From the NCBI GenBank assembly GCA_964537685.1, contig CAZICM010000036.1, positions 30,676 through 94,675 on the forward strand: DNA of 64,000 nt, read 5' to 3'. Shown in pieces: positions 24,685 through 35,042 of this stretch (positions within the stretch are counted from its first letter, which is position 1; every line of letters begins with the position of its first letter). Origin of the DNA: CAZICM01 sp964537685. Its GTDB lineage: Bacteria > Myxococcota_A > Polyangia > Polyangiales > Polyangiaceae. The notes under the pieces were generated by a model that worked only from the letters and a program-made list of their open reading frames with translations, made no database searches and was not told where the DNA came from. The position numbers and the translations under genes were made by a program.

Positions 24685-26469
24685 ATGCAGATGCGCATAT
24701 TAAATCCAGGAACTCTATTTGCGGGCCGCTATCAAGTCGTCGCCTGCATCGCACACGGCGGAATGGGCACGGTTTACGAAGCGATTCACGCCGAAACAGG
24801 CCGCCGCTGCGCGCTGAAAATCATGCTTCCCGAAATGGTGCAAAGCGCCGAGCTGCGCGAACGCTTTCGGCTCGAAGCCCGCGCCGCCGTCCGCATCGAA
24901 AGCGAGTTTGTTGTCGATGTGCTCGATGCTGGCATCGATGAATCAGGTCAAATGCCTTTTTTGGTGATGGAGTTTTTGCGCGGCGAAGAACTGCATTCGC
25001 TGCTGAAACGCGCCGGAAGGCTGAATGCGGCCGATGTGGTTTTGTATTTAGAGCAGGCCGCGAGCGCGCTCGACAAAGCTCATCGGGTGCGAATCGTTCA
25101 CCGCGATCTCAAGCCCGGAAATTTGTTTGTTACCCGCCGCGATGATGGCTCGGTGCGCATTAAACTTCTCGATTTTGGAATCGCAAAACTCGTGGCCGAA
25201 ACGGCGACCGGCGCGCATGCGACACGCAGCATCGGTACCCCGATGTATATGGCGCCCGAACAATATCAAACCCATCATGTAGTCTCGCCGGCCACGGATA
25301 TCTATGCGCTGGGCATGCTTGCGTTTACGATGCTGGTGGGCAAGCCTTATTGGGCCGACGAAGCGGATGCGGGCGCAAATGTTTTTAGTTTTGCGGCCGT
25401 GGCGATGCATGGACCGCAAGAGCGGGCTTCGGTGCGGGCGTTCCGGCGGGGCGTTCGGCTGTCTTCGGGGTTCGATGCATGGTTTGCCAAAATCACGTCG
25501 GCCCTTCCGGCGCAGCGCTATACAACCGCTGGCGAAGCCATTTCGGCGCTGAAGCAGGCGCTTTTTTATCCGCAGGGCGGCGCGGGAGAGACGGCCCTGA
25601 TGGCGCCGGCGGGTTTTGGTTATCAAGCGGCGATGGGCTCCTACCGGACGGCTTCACCGCCCCCGCCTTCGATGCCCTCCAGTTCCAGTGCCAACGCGGC
25701 GAGTATCTCCAATGAAGCCATGGTGGGAGACGATGAAGACAGTATTGCCACGCGGGCACTTCCTTTAGATTTTTCGCCGAGCGCTGCCAATCCCCTGCCT
25801 TCCTTTCTTCAGGCGCAGACCAAAGCCTCATCGCCCGAGCCCATCCGTCCCCCGCCATCGCTCCGCGCCTGTTCTCCGGCTCTTCCGCCCGCGGATCTGC
25901 CCGTCTCTCCAGCACCGCTTAAAGAAACATCCCCCCTTCCCATTGCCGAAAAATCGCCGCTGGAGACCACGGTGGCCAAAGGCCGTCTCCCCGACATTAT
26001 GGGGCCTGCTCCCGCGGCAGCTCAACAGAAGCAGAGAAAGCTGGCCACCTATGCCTTTTTGGGGAGTACCACGGCCGTGCTTGGTGTGGCCTTGGGGGCA
26101 TCGCTGCTTATAACAGCGCCCGGCGAAAAGACCGTTGAAGGCCCAATGCCCGTGGGGAGCATGGTAGAGACGAGCGCTGTTCCTTCGTCGGACCCCGCCC
26201 CTTCATCATCATCATCGGCCACCGTTCCTGTGCCCGCGGTCAGCGCCGAGCCGACTCAGACAGGCGATCCAATACCCCCGCCTCCACCTACTATGGCGAC
26301 ACCAGGTCTGATAAGGGAGAACCCATTCACAGCACCACACCCAGTCGCGCCTCCCCCTCGCTCCTCGGAGGCTCCGGCGATTTCTACAACCGCCCGCGTG
26401 GTTCCTGCTCCAGTCAAAAAGCCCGAAAAATCAAGCACAAAACCCCCGAAGCACTGGATCGATGACTGA
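24685..26469 (+). CDS. Transmembrane Ser/Thr protein kinase (PknB-like)
   Basis: The 594-residue product has a complete kinase domain at about residues 14-285: glycine loop AHGGMGTVYEA, Lys45 in CALKIM, HRD at 139-141 in IVHRDLKPGN and DFG at 163-165. A long Pro/Ser/Ala-rich linker follows, then one transmembrane helix at about 455-475 (LATYAFLGSTTAVLGVALGA), then a Pro-rich extracytoplasmic tail. It is the common one-pass kinase of Myxococcota, probably sensing or signalling at the envelope. The ATG at 24685 is preceded by GAGAG; an upstream TTG at 24634 would add 17 residues. The gene ends 46 bases before a periplasmic protein gene, with which it probably forms an operon. Confidence 0.93.
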   Translation: MQMRILNPGTLFAGRYQVVACIAHGGMGTVYEAIHAETGRRCALKIMLPEMVQSAELRERFRLEARAAVRIESEFVVDVLDAGIDESGQMPFLVMEFLRGEELHSLLKRAGRLNAADVVLYLEQAASALDKAHRVRIVHRDLKPGNLFVTRRDDGSVRIKLLDFGIAKLVAETATGAHATRSIGTPMYMAPEQYQTHHVVSPATDIYALGMLAFTMLVGKPYWADEADAGANVFSFAAVAMHGPQERASVRAFRRGVRLSSGFDAWFAKITSALPAQRYTTAGEAISALKQALFYPQGGAGETALMAPAGFGYQAAMGSYRTASPPPPSMPSSSSANAASISNEAMVGDDEDSIATRALPLDFSPSAANPLPSFLQAQTKASSPEPIRPPPSLRACSPALPPADLPVSPAPLKETSPLPIAEKSPLETTVAKGRLPDIMGPAPAAAQQKQRKLATYAFLGSTTAVLGVALGASLLITAPGEKTVEGPMPVGSMVETSAVPSSDPAPSSSSSATVPVPAVSAEPTQTGDPIPPPPPTMATPGLIRENPFTAPHPVAPPPRSSEAPAISTTARVVPAPVKKPEKSSTKPPKHWIDD

Positions 26470-26515
26470 ACCTATTTCCCCCATGTCGTTCACCAATCCC
26501 GCAAAGAGAATCAAC

Positions 26516-27478
26516 ATGAAGACAAAGCCAATACTTGTGCTGTCCGTCCTTCTTTGGATCGCAAACCCCACGTACTCCCAAGCCCAGACCCCACCTGAGT
26601 ACGAACCGCCGATATCCGAAGAAGACAAGAATCTCGCCTCAACGCTCTTCAAGGCTGCTGTGAAGGATATGATAAATGAGCACTACGAAGAAGCCTATCG
26701 CAAACTTGTTGAAAGCCGCAGGCTCAACGCGAAACCCGGCACGCTCTTCACCTTGGCCGAATGTGAAGGACTTCTCAATCGTCTCCAATCGGCCAAAGTA
26801 CATTATCAAGAATTTATTTACGCCGTCGGCGAATTGCCCGAAGAACAACAAGTAAAATATAGAGATCGCTTGAAGAATGCATCGACCGCTGTGGCAAAGC
26901 TCGAAACCCAGATTCCAAAAATTCGTTTTGAAATGCCACCTGATTGGAATCCCAATATTGTCGTTCGGGTGGATGGACTTGTCTTTACAAGCGAAGCCCT
27001 TCATTCGGACTATGCAGTCGACCCTGGACAGCACACGGTCACGACCCAGCTCAAGGATGGCCCTATTCATGAAGAGCAGCATACCTTGGCCCAAGAAGAA
27101 GTTTGGACCTTAAGGCTTCGGGCGCCTCCCTTGGCACCACCCAAAATCCTTCCGCCGCCCCAACCCGCGCCGCCCGCGCCCCGCGCGCGGGAGGCACCAA
27201 AGACCTCGTCCAATCCGGTGACGGCCTACGTGCTCGGTGGCTTGGCATTGGCGTCCATAGGCGCAGGAGCAGCTATAGCAAATGTGAGCAGCCTCGGGGA
27301 AGAAGACAAAAAATTTGGCGTCGGATTAACCATGGGTCTAGGCCTGGGCTTGTTGGCCGGCTCGGTAGGGGTCCTCATAAGCTATCGATCGTCTCCATCC
27401 CCCAAATCCGCCCACATTCGCCCCCAGCTCGCCGCCTCTCCCCAAGGCGCATTCGTCGGACTCAACGGCGCATTTTAA
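26516..27478 (+). CDS. Periplasmic protein with PEGA-like region and C-terminal membrane helices
   Basis: The 320-residue protein starts MKTKPILVLSVLLWIANPTYS, a signal peptide, and then reads DKNLASTLFKAAVKDMINEH and ARKLVESRRLN-like AYRKLVESRRLNAKPGTLFT, a TPR-like helical part seen in many myxobacterial proteins. A beta-rich segment (NIVVRVDGLVFTSEALHSDY) resembles PEGA domains. Two hydrophobic stretches follow near the C-terminus (YVLGGLALASIGAGAAIANV and GVGLTMGLGLGLLAGSVGVL). This layout often follows a Ser/Thr kinase gene, as here. The role is unknown; it may relay kinase signalling at the membrane. Confidence 0.8.
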   Translation: MKTKPILVLSVLLWIANPTYSQAQTPPEYEPPISEEDKNLASTLFKAAVKDMINEHYEEAYRKLVESRRLNAKPGTLFTLAECEGLLNRLQSAKVHYQEFIYAVGELPEEQQVKYRDRLKNASTAVAKLETQIPKIRFEMPPDWNPNIVVRVDGLVFTSEALHSDYAVDPGQHTVTTQLKDGPIHEEQHTLAQEEVWTLRLRAPPLAPPKILPPPQPAPPAPRAREAPKTSSNPVTAYVLGGLALASIGAGAAIANVSSLGEEDKKFGVGLTMGLGLGLLAGSVGVLISYRSSPSPKSAHIRPQLAASPQGAFVGLNGAF

Positions 27479-27603
27479 AAATCCGCATCGATTGCAGCCC
27501 GCGCGCAAGACCTGCACCCCCTCAATCTCCACTTCCCCTATACGCCAAGCGTGGCATATCCCATGCTTCTATGACGGGTCTCCCTATTTACAAGGATTCC
27601 CCC

Positions 27604-29184
27604 ATGATTACTCAAGTTCTGCGGCGCGGCATGCGCGACCAACAAAACGATGGCCAAGTCAGTGAATGGCAGTGGTTCCTCGTCGGGCAAAATCTCGACG
27701 CCGGTACCGTCGACGGTATCTTCGGCGCCAATACCGAACGCGCCACCAAAGCCTTTCAGCGCGTCCAAAATCTCAATGATGACGGTGTGGTAGGCCGCCA
27801 AACCCTCGCCAAAGCCATCGGCCTGGGACTTGGCCATGTCCCCGATCCCGACAATGACGAGACCAACGGCCCCAATTGGCCCCCCAAACCGGATTTTTCG
27901 AATCTAAGTCCCGCCGAACGGGAAGTCCTCTTTGGCAAGTTTGGCTACGCGCCCGATCCTCAGCCCAATAACGCCGAAAATATCCGTATTCTGGGGGATT
28001 GGGTTGCCGAAAATATCCAGACCATCGATGTCCCCCAGCTCGTGGGAAAAAAAGGCGCCAATGCCAAAGGACAAGTCACTTGTCACCGCCGCGCCGCCGA
28101 TCAAATCCGGGCCTTGTTCGCTGCATGGGAGCGGGCCGGGCTCCTCGACCGCGTTCTTTCATGGGAGGGCTGCTTTAATCCCCGCTTTGTACGGGGCAGC
28201 CGCACCGCCCTGAGCAATCATTCCTTTGGATCCGGCTTTGATATCAACGCCGCCTACAACGCCTATGGCTGCGAACCCGCCCGCGCCGGAGAAAAAGGCT
28301 CGGTCCGGGAGCTTGTTGAAATTGCAAATGCCCTCGGCTTCTATTGGGGAGGACATTTCTCGTCCAGGCTCGATGGAATGCATTTTGAAGTGGCCAAGCT
28401 GGTTGAAGTGGGTGATAGCAAACCACCCAATCGAATCCCTCCCGTGGGCATTCAACCCCTCACCGGTTCGGCATTCTACGAACAGATTCGCACCATGGCC
28501 GGAAATGCTCGGGAAGAAGCCATTTTCAACGCCATTACCCAGGGCTCGGCACCGGCTTTCCTTCAAAACTGGCAAGAAGTACATCTGTCGGCCACCGATT
28601 CCACAGGCCGGACCCATGTGGGCGTTGTGCAAGTGAGCCCCGATTACTTATCGGTGGGCACAGATGACGATTTCCTTCGGATTCCCATGAATCCGCTGAC
28701 GGCGCAGCGCATTGCCAATGCAAACGATTGTCTGCTGCCAACGGCCAAGCTGGTCGATTTGATTTACGCCCAGGCGGCGCTTAAGCTTACGCCCAAGACC
28801 ATGCCACCCTGCCCCGAGATGACCACAAGTCCTTATTATAAGCGGCACAATGATTATGTAGAAGCCCAGCGGGCCAACCGCGGAATGGACGACCTCATCG
28901 CGGGGCATAAAAAAGACGTGGTGATCACCAACCGCCTGCTATGGAAAGACAAGAAGGTGGCGATTTATGGCTGGCACGAGCCCAATGGCAAGGCGATTCA
29001 GCCTCTATCCACCATTCATGAAGACACCTACGCGGACTACAGCCATGGAATCCGCCTGGTCAAAGGAGATATGGAGGTGGACGGAAAGCCCATGCGCACC
29101 TCGGATGTGTTGGGGGATTCTAAACTATGCGTCTTGTTAAGCAATGAGGGGGCGCTGAAGATAACGAAATACCCGGGCGTCTAG
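27604..29184 (+). CDS. Peptidoglycan-binding M15 peptidase with an extra C-terminal domain
   Basis: The 526-residue product starts at 27604 after AAGGA. Residues 1-75 form a PG_binding_1 domain (AGTVDGIFGANTERATKAFQ). A D-alanyl-D-alanine carboxypeptidase-like M15 domain spans about 150-270, with zinc ligands His206 and Asp213 in SNHSFGSGFDIN and His260 in DGMHFEV. From about residue 300 there is a further domain of some 220 residues that I do not recognise (VGVVQVSPDYLSVGTDDDF, VAIYGWHEPNGKAIQPLS). No signal peptide is present, so the protein may reach its target by lysis or by a dedicated export machine. The frame continues upstream in a different, Arg-rich register that is not part of the gene. 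Confidence 0.85.
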   Translation: MITQVLRRGMRDQQNDGQVSEWQWFLVGQNLDAGTVDGIFGANTERATKAFQRVQNLNDDGVVGRQTLAKAIGLGLGHVPDPDNDETNGPNWPPKPDFSNLSPAEREVLFGKFGYAPDPQPNNAENIRILGDWVAENIQTIDVPQLVGKKGANAKGQVTCHRRAADQIRALFAAWERAGLLDRVLSWEGCFNPRFVRGSRTALSNHSFGSGFDINAAYNAYGCEPARAGEKGSVRELVEIANALGFYWGGHFSSRLDGMHFEVAKLVEVGDSKPPNRIPPVGIQPLTGSAFYEQIRTMAGNAREEAIFNAITQGSAPAFLQNWQEVHLSATDSTGRTHVGVVQVSPDYLSVGTDDDFLRIPMNPLTAQRIANANDCLLPTAKLVDLIYAQAALKLTPKTMPPCPEMTTSPYYKRHNDYVEAQRANRGMDDLIAGHKKDVVITNRLLWKDKKVAIYGWHEPNGKAIQPLSTIHEDTYADYSHGIRLVKGDMEVDGKPMRTSDVLGDSKLCVLLSNEGALKITKYPGV

Positions 29185-29223
29185 ATGCGACGGGGGCAAA
29201 TCACAATCGTTGCCAGACGGAAC

Positions 29224-30057
29224 CTACAGCCCCCGTTTCGCCGCGAGTTTAGCCAACTCCTTGCGTAGGACCCGCCACGACAAATCGGAATACGTCGCAA
29301 ACTTCTTCGGCTCATGAGGCTCATCCTCATCGACAAAATCAAACACGTCCCTTGTCCCTTCCTCGGGACTCGCCCTTTCAATCTCGCTCTGGTTTAAATA
29401 CACATGAAAGGTCGCCGCATAGGTCCCCTCCAGCATCGGACAATACACCCGGTGAACCGGAAAATACTTCTCATTCAGCCAAGCACATTGACCGGGGCTC
29501 AGCGTCATCAGCGCCATTTTCTTCGCATCCCACGCCAGCGAATCATACACCATCACATCAATCTGCCCCGTTAAACAGTAAATGATGCCCGTCGTGCTTC
29601 CATGCGAGTGAATGGGTGAATAATGCCCCGCAGGCCAAATCTCTAAAATCGCGGGGGACCCAAAGTCTCCCAAATGCTCATCCAATTCGATCAACTCATG
29701 TCCCCATTTCTTGGCCAAGTAATCGAAATCGCCCTTTCCAGTGCATGCAACCCGCACATAGGGCGGATGAGACGGGTCTTGGGCATATTTCAGCGCCAGG
29801 ATTTCCGCGAGAAGGCCGCTCTGAAGGCTAAGCCGGATGGCTTCCACTTCCCACGCCGAAAACTGGATATGGCATACCTTGCGGTGAAGCTCCATCACGG
29901 TGACTGGAATCATCAACTGGCGCACATATTCATCGAAGGAAGTGGCCGGCGCGATCAGCGCCGACGGGACAAGGAGGTTGGCATTGATCCGAAGGTTCAG
30001 CTCTTCCTCATTATCTATATCAAACGGTTTCTTTTTTGTGCTGCCCGCGTCGTTCAT
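29224..30057 (-). CDS. Cysteine dioxygenase-like cupin protein
   Basis: The 277-residue protein has a cupin core near residues 145-235: GHYSPIHSHGSTTGIIYCLTG holds the His-x-His iron ligands, and HRVYCPMLEGTYAATFHVYL the third His. The HSHGS and RVYCP pattern fits cysteine dioxygenase type I, which oxidises cysteine to cysteine sulfinate with iron and oxygen. The N-terminal 110 residues are helical and longer than in short bacterial enzymes. The gene converges with the M15 peptidase gene and diverges from peptide deformylase. Other thiol dioxygenases of this fold cannot be excluded. Confidence 0.8.
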   Translation of the reverse strand: MNDAGSTKKKPFDIDNEEELNLRINANLLVPSALIAPATSFDEYVRQLMIPVTVMELHRKVCHIQFSAWEVEAIRLSLQSGLLAEILALKYAQDPSHPPYVRVACTGKGDFDYLAKKWGHELIELDEHLGDFGSPAILEIWPAGHYSPIHSHGSTTGIIYCLTGQIDVMVYDSLAWDAKKMALMTLSPGQCAWLNEKYFPVHRVYCPMLEGTYAATFHVYLNQSEIERASPEEGTRDVFDFVDEDEPHEPKKFATYSDLSWRVLRKELAKLAAKRGL

Positions 30058-30295
30058 CGAGACTCCTCTCTGGTCGAACCCATTTCAAATCCACCGGTGT
30101 TCGCGCGCCCTTCCCGCCACGAGGAAAGACGATTGCCGAAACTAGCCTTATACATAGGCTCTTCAAGAAAGTCAAACCTAAAAACGCCGCGCTTGCCGGC
30201 GGGTTTCCTTCGCGCGGGCAAGGCCCCTGAACTTCTTGATTGCAATCGGGTGCGGACTGACATAAAGCATCGCTCAACCCACGAGATCCCGCCCG

Positions 30296-30889
30296 ATGCT
30301 GCTACCGAAAATCGTTCAGACTGGAAAGACCGTTCTTCGCACACCTGCATCCTCGGTCACGCCCGAACAGATTGCCTCGCCTGAAGTCAAGCGCCTCGTC
30401 ACCACCATGACCAAAGTGATGAGGGCCGCGCCTGGGGTAGGCTTGGCCGCGCCTCAAATCGGTGTGCCGCTGCGGATCTTGGTGATGGAGGATAAGGATA
30501 GCTTGATGAGCAAACTTTCCCCCGATCAGCGCAAGATCCGGGGGCGGGTGCCTTTTCCGCTGACGGTGCTCTTTAATCCCGAGCTTCAGTTTGTGGGTGA
30601 AGAGGAAGATACCTTTTTTGAAGGCTGTTTAAGCGTGAGTGGATTTTCGGCACTGGTGCCGAGAAAGCGCTCGGTGATCGTGACAGGGCTCGATGAATCT
30701 GGACGACCGGTTCGCATCGAGGCCCAAGGCTGGCCTGCCCGGATATTTCAGCATGAGATCGATCATTTACATGGGATTTTGTATATCGACCGGATGCTGA
30801 GCCGCTCGTTTTGTATCAACGACGAGGCGGCGCAATGGCTGCTAAAACCAGTGGAGGATGTGAAGAAGGCGTTTGGGATTGGGGGATAG
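30296..30889 (+). CDS. def: Peptide deformylase
   Basis: The 197-residue protein removes the formyl group from the N-terminal methionine of new proteins. All three family motifs are present: GVGLAAPQIGVPLRILVME (motif 1), EGCLSVSGFSALV (motif 2, with the metal-binding Cys) and QHEIDHLHGILYIDRM (motif 3, HEIDH, giving two His ligands and the catalytic Glu). The length is normal. No strong ribosome-binding site is seen before the ATG at 30296. The gene diverges from the cysteine dioxygenase-like gene across about 240 bases that should hold both promoters. Confidence 0.95.
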   Translation: MLLPKIVQTGKTVLRTPASSVTPEQIASPEVKRLVTTMTKVMRAAPGVGLAAPQIGVPLRILVMEDKDSLMSKLSPDQRKIRGRVPFPLTVLFNPELQFVGEEEDTFFEGCLSVSGFSALVPRKRSVIVTGLDESGRPVRIEAQGWPARIFQHEIDHLHGILYIDRMLSRSFCINDEAAQWLLKPVEDVKKAFGIGG

Positions 30890-30921
30890 GGCTCCGCACG
30901 CGCAAAACGCTTCCCCCCACC

Positions 30922-32004
30922 TCAGAGCCCATCAATCAGCTTGCACGCTTCCTTGCGCGCCTCAAACCATAGGTTTCCTTCGTCTTTGCCCTTTGCTATC
31001 GGCGAGACTGAGCTGTCTTCCGCGCCCTTCTGAAGCTGCCGGACGCGCCCGATAAGCTTGACGAGATCTTTTTCCGATTCCAGCGGCGCAATCGCTTCTC
31101 TCAGTAGAACCAACGCCCGCGCCTCGGCCTCTTCTTCTTGCTCTTTCGTATATCCCGGAGTGCGCCGCCCATCCGCATAATCGAGCATGCGTTCCCGAAG
31201 CTTGGTGTCGCTTCCCCACAAAAGATGGATGGGTGTGAACCAGTCCACCGCCGAAACCAGCGCGGGCCGCACGCTGCGCATCTCCAAATGCGCCAGTTCA
31301 AGCGCTACTGCTGCCGCCACCACATGCCTATCCTCGGCCCCGCAAACAAGCCCCGATGTCACGATGATAAGGTCTGGAGGCAAGTTAAAGGTGCGGGCGT
31401 CTGTGTACCCCGCAAGCATGACGCGCAGCGTATGGCCCGATAAGGCGCTGGCCGGCTGAAGCTGCTTCGCAATATCGTCAAGCTGTTTCTCAACCGGGGG
31501 AGCAAGATCTTTATGCAGTCCCAGTTGAACCAAGGCCGATTCCCCAATTTGATCGACCAAGGTGGGAACGCCCCCCGCAACGGCCCATCGGGCAATGGGT
31601 ACGCTCGCTACAAAATAGAGGAGGATAACAATGAGCAAGCCCTTAACACCATGCGCCAATGCCCTGCGGCGCCATCGAGCCCTTCGAATACGCCGCACCT
31701 GACCTCGCAGCTTTCCTTGCCGCGCTTTTTCGAGCGCATCGAGGAACTCCGCGTCCTCGATCGCCACGGTCAGCGAACCATCTTCATGGCGAACGACAAT
31801 CTTTAACCCATCCGTGAAAATCTCGCACCGCTCGAGGGGAACCCGAAAGGTCTCGCTGCCTGTCAGGGCTTCGAGGTGAGGCCCGACAATTGCGATATGA
31901 GCCCGCAGTCCCCTTCGGCCATCGCGGTGAAGATTGATGCTTCCTATAAATGAACCGGTCGTCACGGCATCGCATTTTATCGTATGAATCGATGCTGTCA
32001 ACAA
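30922..32004 (-). CDS. Degenerate M48-like membrane protein, zinc motif altered
   Basis: The protein has an N-terminal domain of about 100 residues like that of DUF7092/M48 proteins (IGSINLHRDGRRGLRAHIAI), a transmembrane helix (GLLIVILLYFVASVPIARW) and a C-terminal domain resembling M48 peptidases: FNLPPDLIIVTSGLVCGAED, then VVAAAVALELAHLEMRSVRP, then QEEEAEARALVL. In active M48 enzymes the middle motif is HExxH; here the first His is Leu (LELAH), so zinc binding and hydrolysis are probably lost. The start is uncertain: the longest frame uses TTG at 32004, and a GTG at 31965 would fit the domain start better. Confidence 0.75.
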   Translation of the reverse strand: MLTASIHTIKCDAVTTGSFIGSINLHRDGRRGLRAHIAIVGPHLEALTGSETFRVPLERCEIFTDGLKIVVRHEDGSLTVAIEDAEFLDALEKARQGKLRGQVRRIRRARWRRRALAHGVKGLLIVILLYFVASVPIARWAVAGGVPTLVDQIGESALVQLGLHKDLAPPVEKQLDDIAKQLQPASALSGHTLRVMLAGYTDARTFNLPPDLIIVTSGLVCGAEDRHVVAAAVALELAHLEMRSVRPALVSAVDWFTPIHLLWGSDTKLRERMLDYADGRRTPGYTKEQEEEAEARALVLLREAIAPLESEKDLVKLIGRVRQLQKGAEDSSVSPIAKGKDEGNLWFEARKEACKLIDGL

Positions 32005-32192
32005 AAATGGGAGAAGATTCGAAAGATGCCGGGCGCTGGGCGCGAAGGGCGAAGAATGGTCTTTTTTTGAAGTTGATGGTCAGGGGTTTTTAATCAAATC
32101 CACATGTCCATCATGCGGGTGGGCTACCCGCTTCATTAGGCGAAGGGGCATTCCCGGCGCTTGATGTTGGAGGGTGAGGGTTTGGGATGGGA

Positions 32193-34845
32193 CTAATGGT
32201 GTTTTTGATAGGAGGCGGGCTTGGAATGGAAGAAGGTTGGCCCAAAGTTCAGCGTTACGGCATCGTATCCATAACCCGCGGCGTAACTATTGTACGAATA
32301 CCCGTTGTCTTGAATCCAAGCCATGGGATAATAGGTTTTGTTGGGCGTAAGGGCAAGAACGGCGGGAGGATTGGTGACATTTGGAGCACTTCCATTGACC
32401 CAGAAGGTGACGGTTGCGCAAGTCATATCCACCAGAACAGAGATGATAGCACCCATTGAACTGTGATTGGGCATGGAAATAATTTTGGTTGCGCCGGGGT
32501 AGAGGTAGGCGTCAATCAGGCCGGTTCCCGCGTCTTCCAGACGAATACAATAGGCTTCGTTGAGGTTGGATAGGGTGGTATCGCCGGCATTGGGGGTGTC
32601 CACCGTACCCAAGCCGATACAAGGGCTCACATAATTCCAGGTAGCGGGAGCTTCCCAGTACCATCTACCACTGCCGGCGTTCATGGGGAGACCATTGTAA
32701 CGAACGCCGGGATATTCGCCCGGATTGGAACTGAGTTTAAGGCTGAACTTGGTCGTTCCAAACGGGCTAAAGCCCACGCGGGCATCGGGGAGGGCATTGG
32801 GGTTCCACAGGGATGTATTGGGATTGCCGTCACAGTCTTCGGCGTCCTGGGTATAGGTGCACAAATTGAAATCGCATTTTAAGCTGTCGTCAACCGTGCC
32901 GTCGCAATCGTTGTCGATACCGTCGCAGACTTCGGGTACTGTTGGGCAATTGACGGTTCCCTCATCCACAAGCCCATCGCAATCGTTATCGCTTCCATCG
33001 GGGACCTCTTGAGTTGGGCCGCATGTAAACAGTTCATCGATAGCGCCGTCGCAATCGTTGTCCCAGCCATCTTCGATTTCGACGCCGCCATTGGTTTCGC
33101 AGCAGGTAATGGAGAAGCCGTTGATGGTTAAGCTGTTATCGTCGGCGTCGATCAGGCCGTCGTTATCGTTGTCGATTCCATCGCATATCTCCAGCGAGGG
33201 TAGAGGAGGGCAGGTCATACAGTTTTCGTCGATGGTGCCGTCGCAGTTATTATCGATGGCATCAAAACAATAATCGATGGCCGATGGGGGCGGGAAGGAT
33301 TCACAGACTTGAGCTTGCCCGTTGATACATGCGGCGATAGCATTTTGGCAGGCGCCCAACCCGCAGGTGAGAATGCCAAAGCCTTCGTCTGGAAGTCCAT
33401 TGAAGTTATCATCCAAGCCATTGCATAACTCTGGGCCGGGCATCAGTTCATCGGTTTCGCCGTTGCAGTTGTCGTCGGCCATATTGCCAGGGACTTCGCC
33501 GCTGGGCAAGACTTGGCCCAAGCAGGTATCGAAGGTGCCGTCGGCTTTGCATAGATGCATACCTGTCTTGCAGGCGCCAACATCGCGGGTCTGGGGAGGG
33601 CCGAAATAACATTGATGCCCGTCAATGCAAGGGGCGCTTTCATCGGTGGATCCATCGCAATCGTTGTCTATACCGTCGGGCTGTTCATATAAATCGGGGG
33701 TCACTTGGTCATGGCATACCGAGTCAAAACCGCTTCCATCGGATTTGCAAAGCAGATAGCCTCCTTTGCATTGGCCTATATTTTTAGTGCCTGCGGGGCC
33801 GGTATAGCAGGGCTGCTTTTCCCCGATGGTGCATACGCATCCGAGGTTTTCGTCGGCCGAACCGGTATCGTCGTTATCGTTGTCGATGCCGTCGCAGATT
33901 TCGTCGTGCTTGACGGGAGCGCAGCTCATGGAGGGAATACCCATGGAAAAGAGCTGCATATCGCTATGAGAAGAATAGGGAATACCTTTTGAAATCAAAA
34001 AATCTTCAATGCGGATTTTATTTTGCCCGCCGGGTTCCCGCATTATATCGTAAACGGTGAAAGGAAGCCCGATTTTGCCGGGCCCCGCATGGGTAATCTC
34101 GACGCATTCGGTAATTTCGGATCCGATTTTGGTATGCGATGTCATGGTGGGGCCGCTTATGAGAGGTATGCCATAAGGGGGATGCCATACAAATTCGAGA
34201 TCGTCTTCGTTGATATCGGTGAAGCTCGCGCATATCGTTTGCTTTTCGCAAAAAGGCGCCCACATTTCGGAGTTCACATAGTCCACTTGTTTAAAGCTCG
34301 GTGGATAGTTCACATTAATGGATACCGGGATATACGGATCATCTGGACCATCATTGCATTGGATAAGCGCGTTGTGAACGGCGAGTACACCCGGCGGGAT
34401 AATCACTTCAAAGAGATCGTAGGAGCAGCCTGCGGCTTGGCTATTGTTGATATCCTGCGCGGTGACAAGGACGCTATAGCAACCTGGTTTCAGGTCTTGA
34501 TAGAAATCGATCTCCACCCCGGTGGACTTGGCCGTTTGGCTTGGAGGAGCGCCGGGCACCTTTGGAAATACCGTGCACTCACGGGGTGAAAAGGTGATTT
34601 CAAATTGTGCGATTTTCGTACCCGGCGTCGCCGGAACAACGACATGAAGGGTTCCAGGAGTTGAATTATCATCTTGCCCCCCAGCTCCTCCCTGACCCAT
34701 TCCTCCAAGTCCCAGCATTCCTCCAAATGCCACCCATTCCCCCATCCACCATGCTCTCGGCAATGGTCTCCGACTTGAGATCGCAGCCGAGAAGCGCCAG
34801 GGTGATAGCCCCCATCCCCCACCAATGCCTTAATCTTCTTTTCAT
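32193..34845 (-). CDS. MopE-repeat/SPRY-like lipoprotein with a frameshift near the N-terminus
   Basis: The signal peptide (MKRRLRHWWGMGAITLALLG, then Cys) is encoded from the ATG at 34845, with GGAG 6 bases upstream, but its frame closes near 34669. The main frame opens at 34763. Removing one base from the A-run at 34725-34727 joins them into a continuous Gly/Met-rich linker. The rest (856 residues) has a domain with paired Cys, about ten MopE-type metal-binding repeats of the form DxxDNDCDGxxDE, and a C-terminal SPRY-like domain (SGRWYWEAPATWNYVSPCIG, VTFWVNGSAPN). It is paralogous to the next gene along its whole length. It is probably surface-exposed and may bind Ca or Cu. The frameshift may be real or a sequence error. 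Confidence 0.8.
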
Positions 34846-35042
34846 GTGGTTCTCCATACGCTGATTCAAAGCCCCAGGGTTCGCACACTTGATGTGGGTA
34901 GCACATTCGAAGTGTACAGACACACCTTCATTGTTAGGGCTATTGCGGATGGAGATCGAAAACCTTCAGAAAAAGTGAAGAAGGCAAGGATGGGGGCGTT
35001 TTTTCGATGTTGATCGGAGCATTTCTACACAATGTGGAACAA

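Noticed and set aside
27103..27603. Upstream extension of the M15 peptidase frame
   Set aside because: It overlaps the end of the PEGA-like gene, is Arg/Pro-rich and has no ribosome-binding site; the ATG at 27604 has AAGGA.
29190..29236. An 8-bp stem (ACGGGGGC and GCCCCCGT) between convergent genes
   Set aside because: The loop is about 31 bases, no T-run follows and the second arm is coding.
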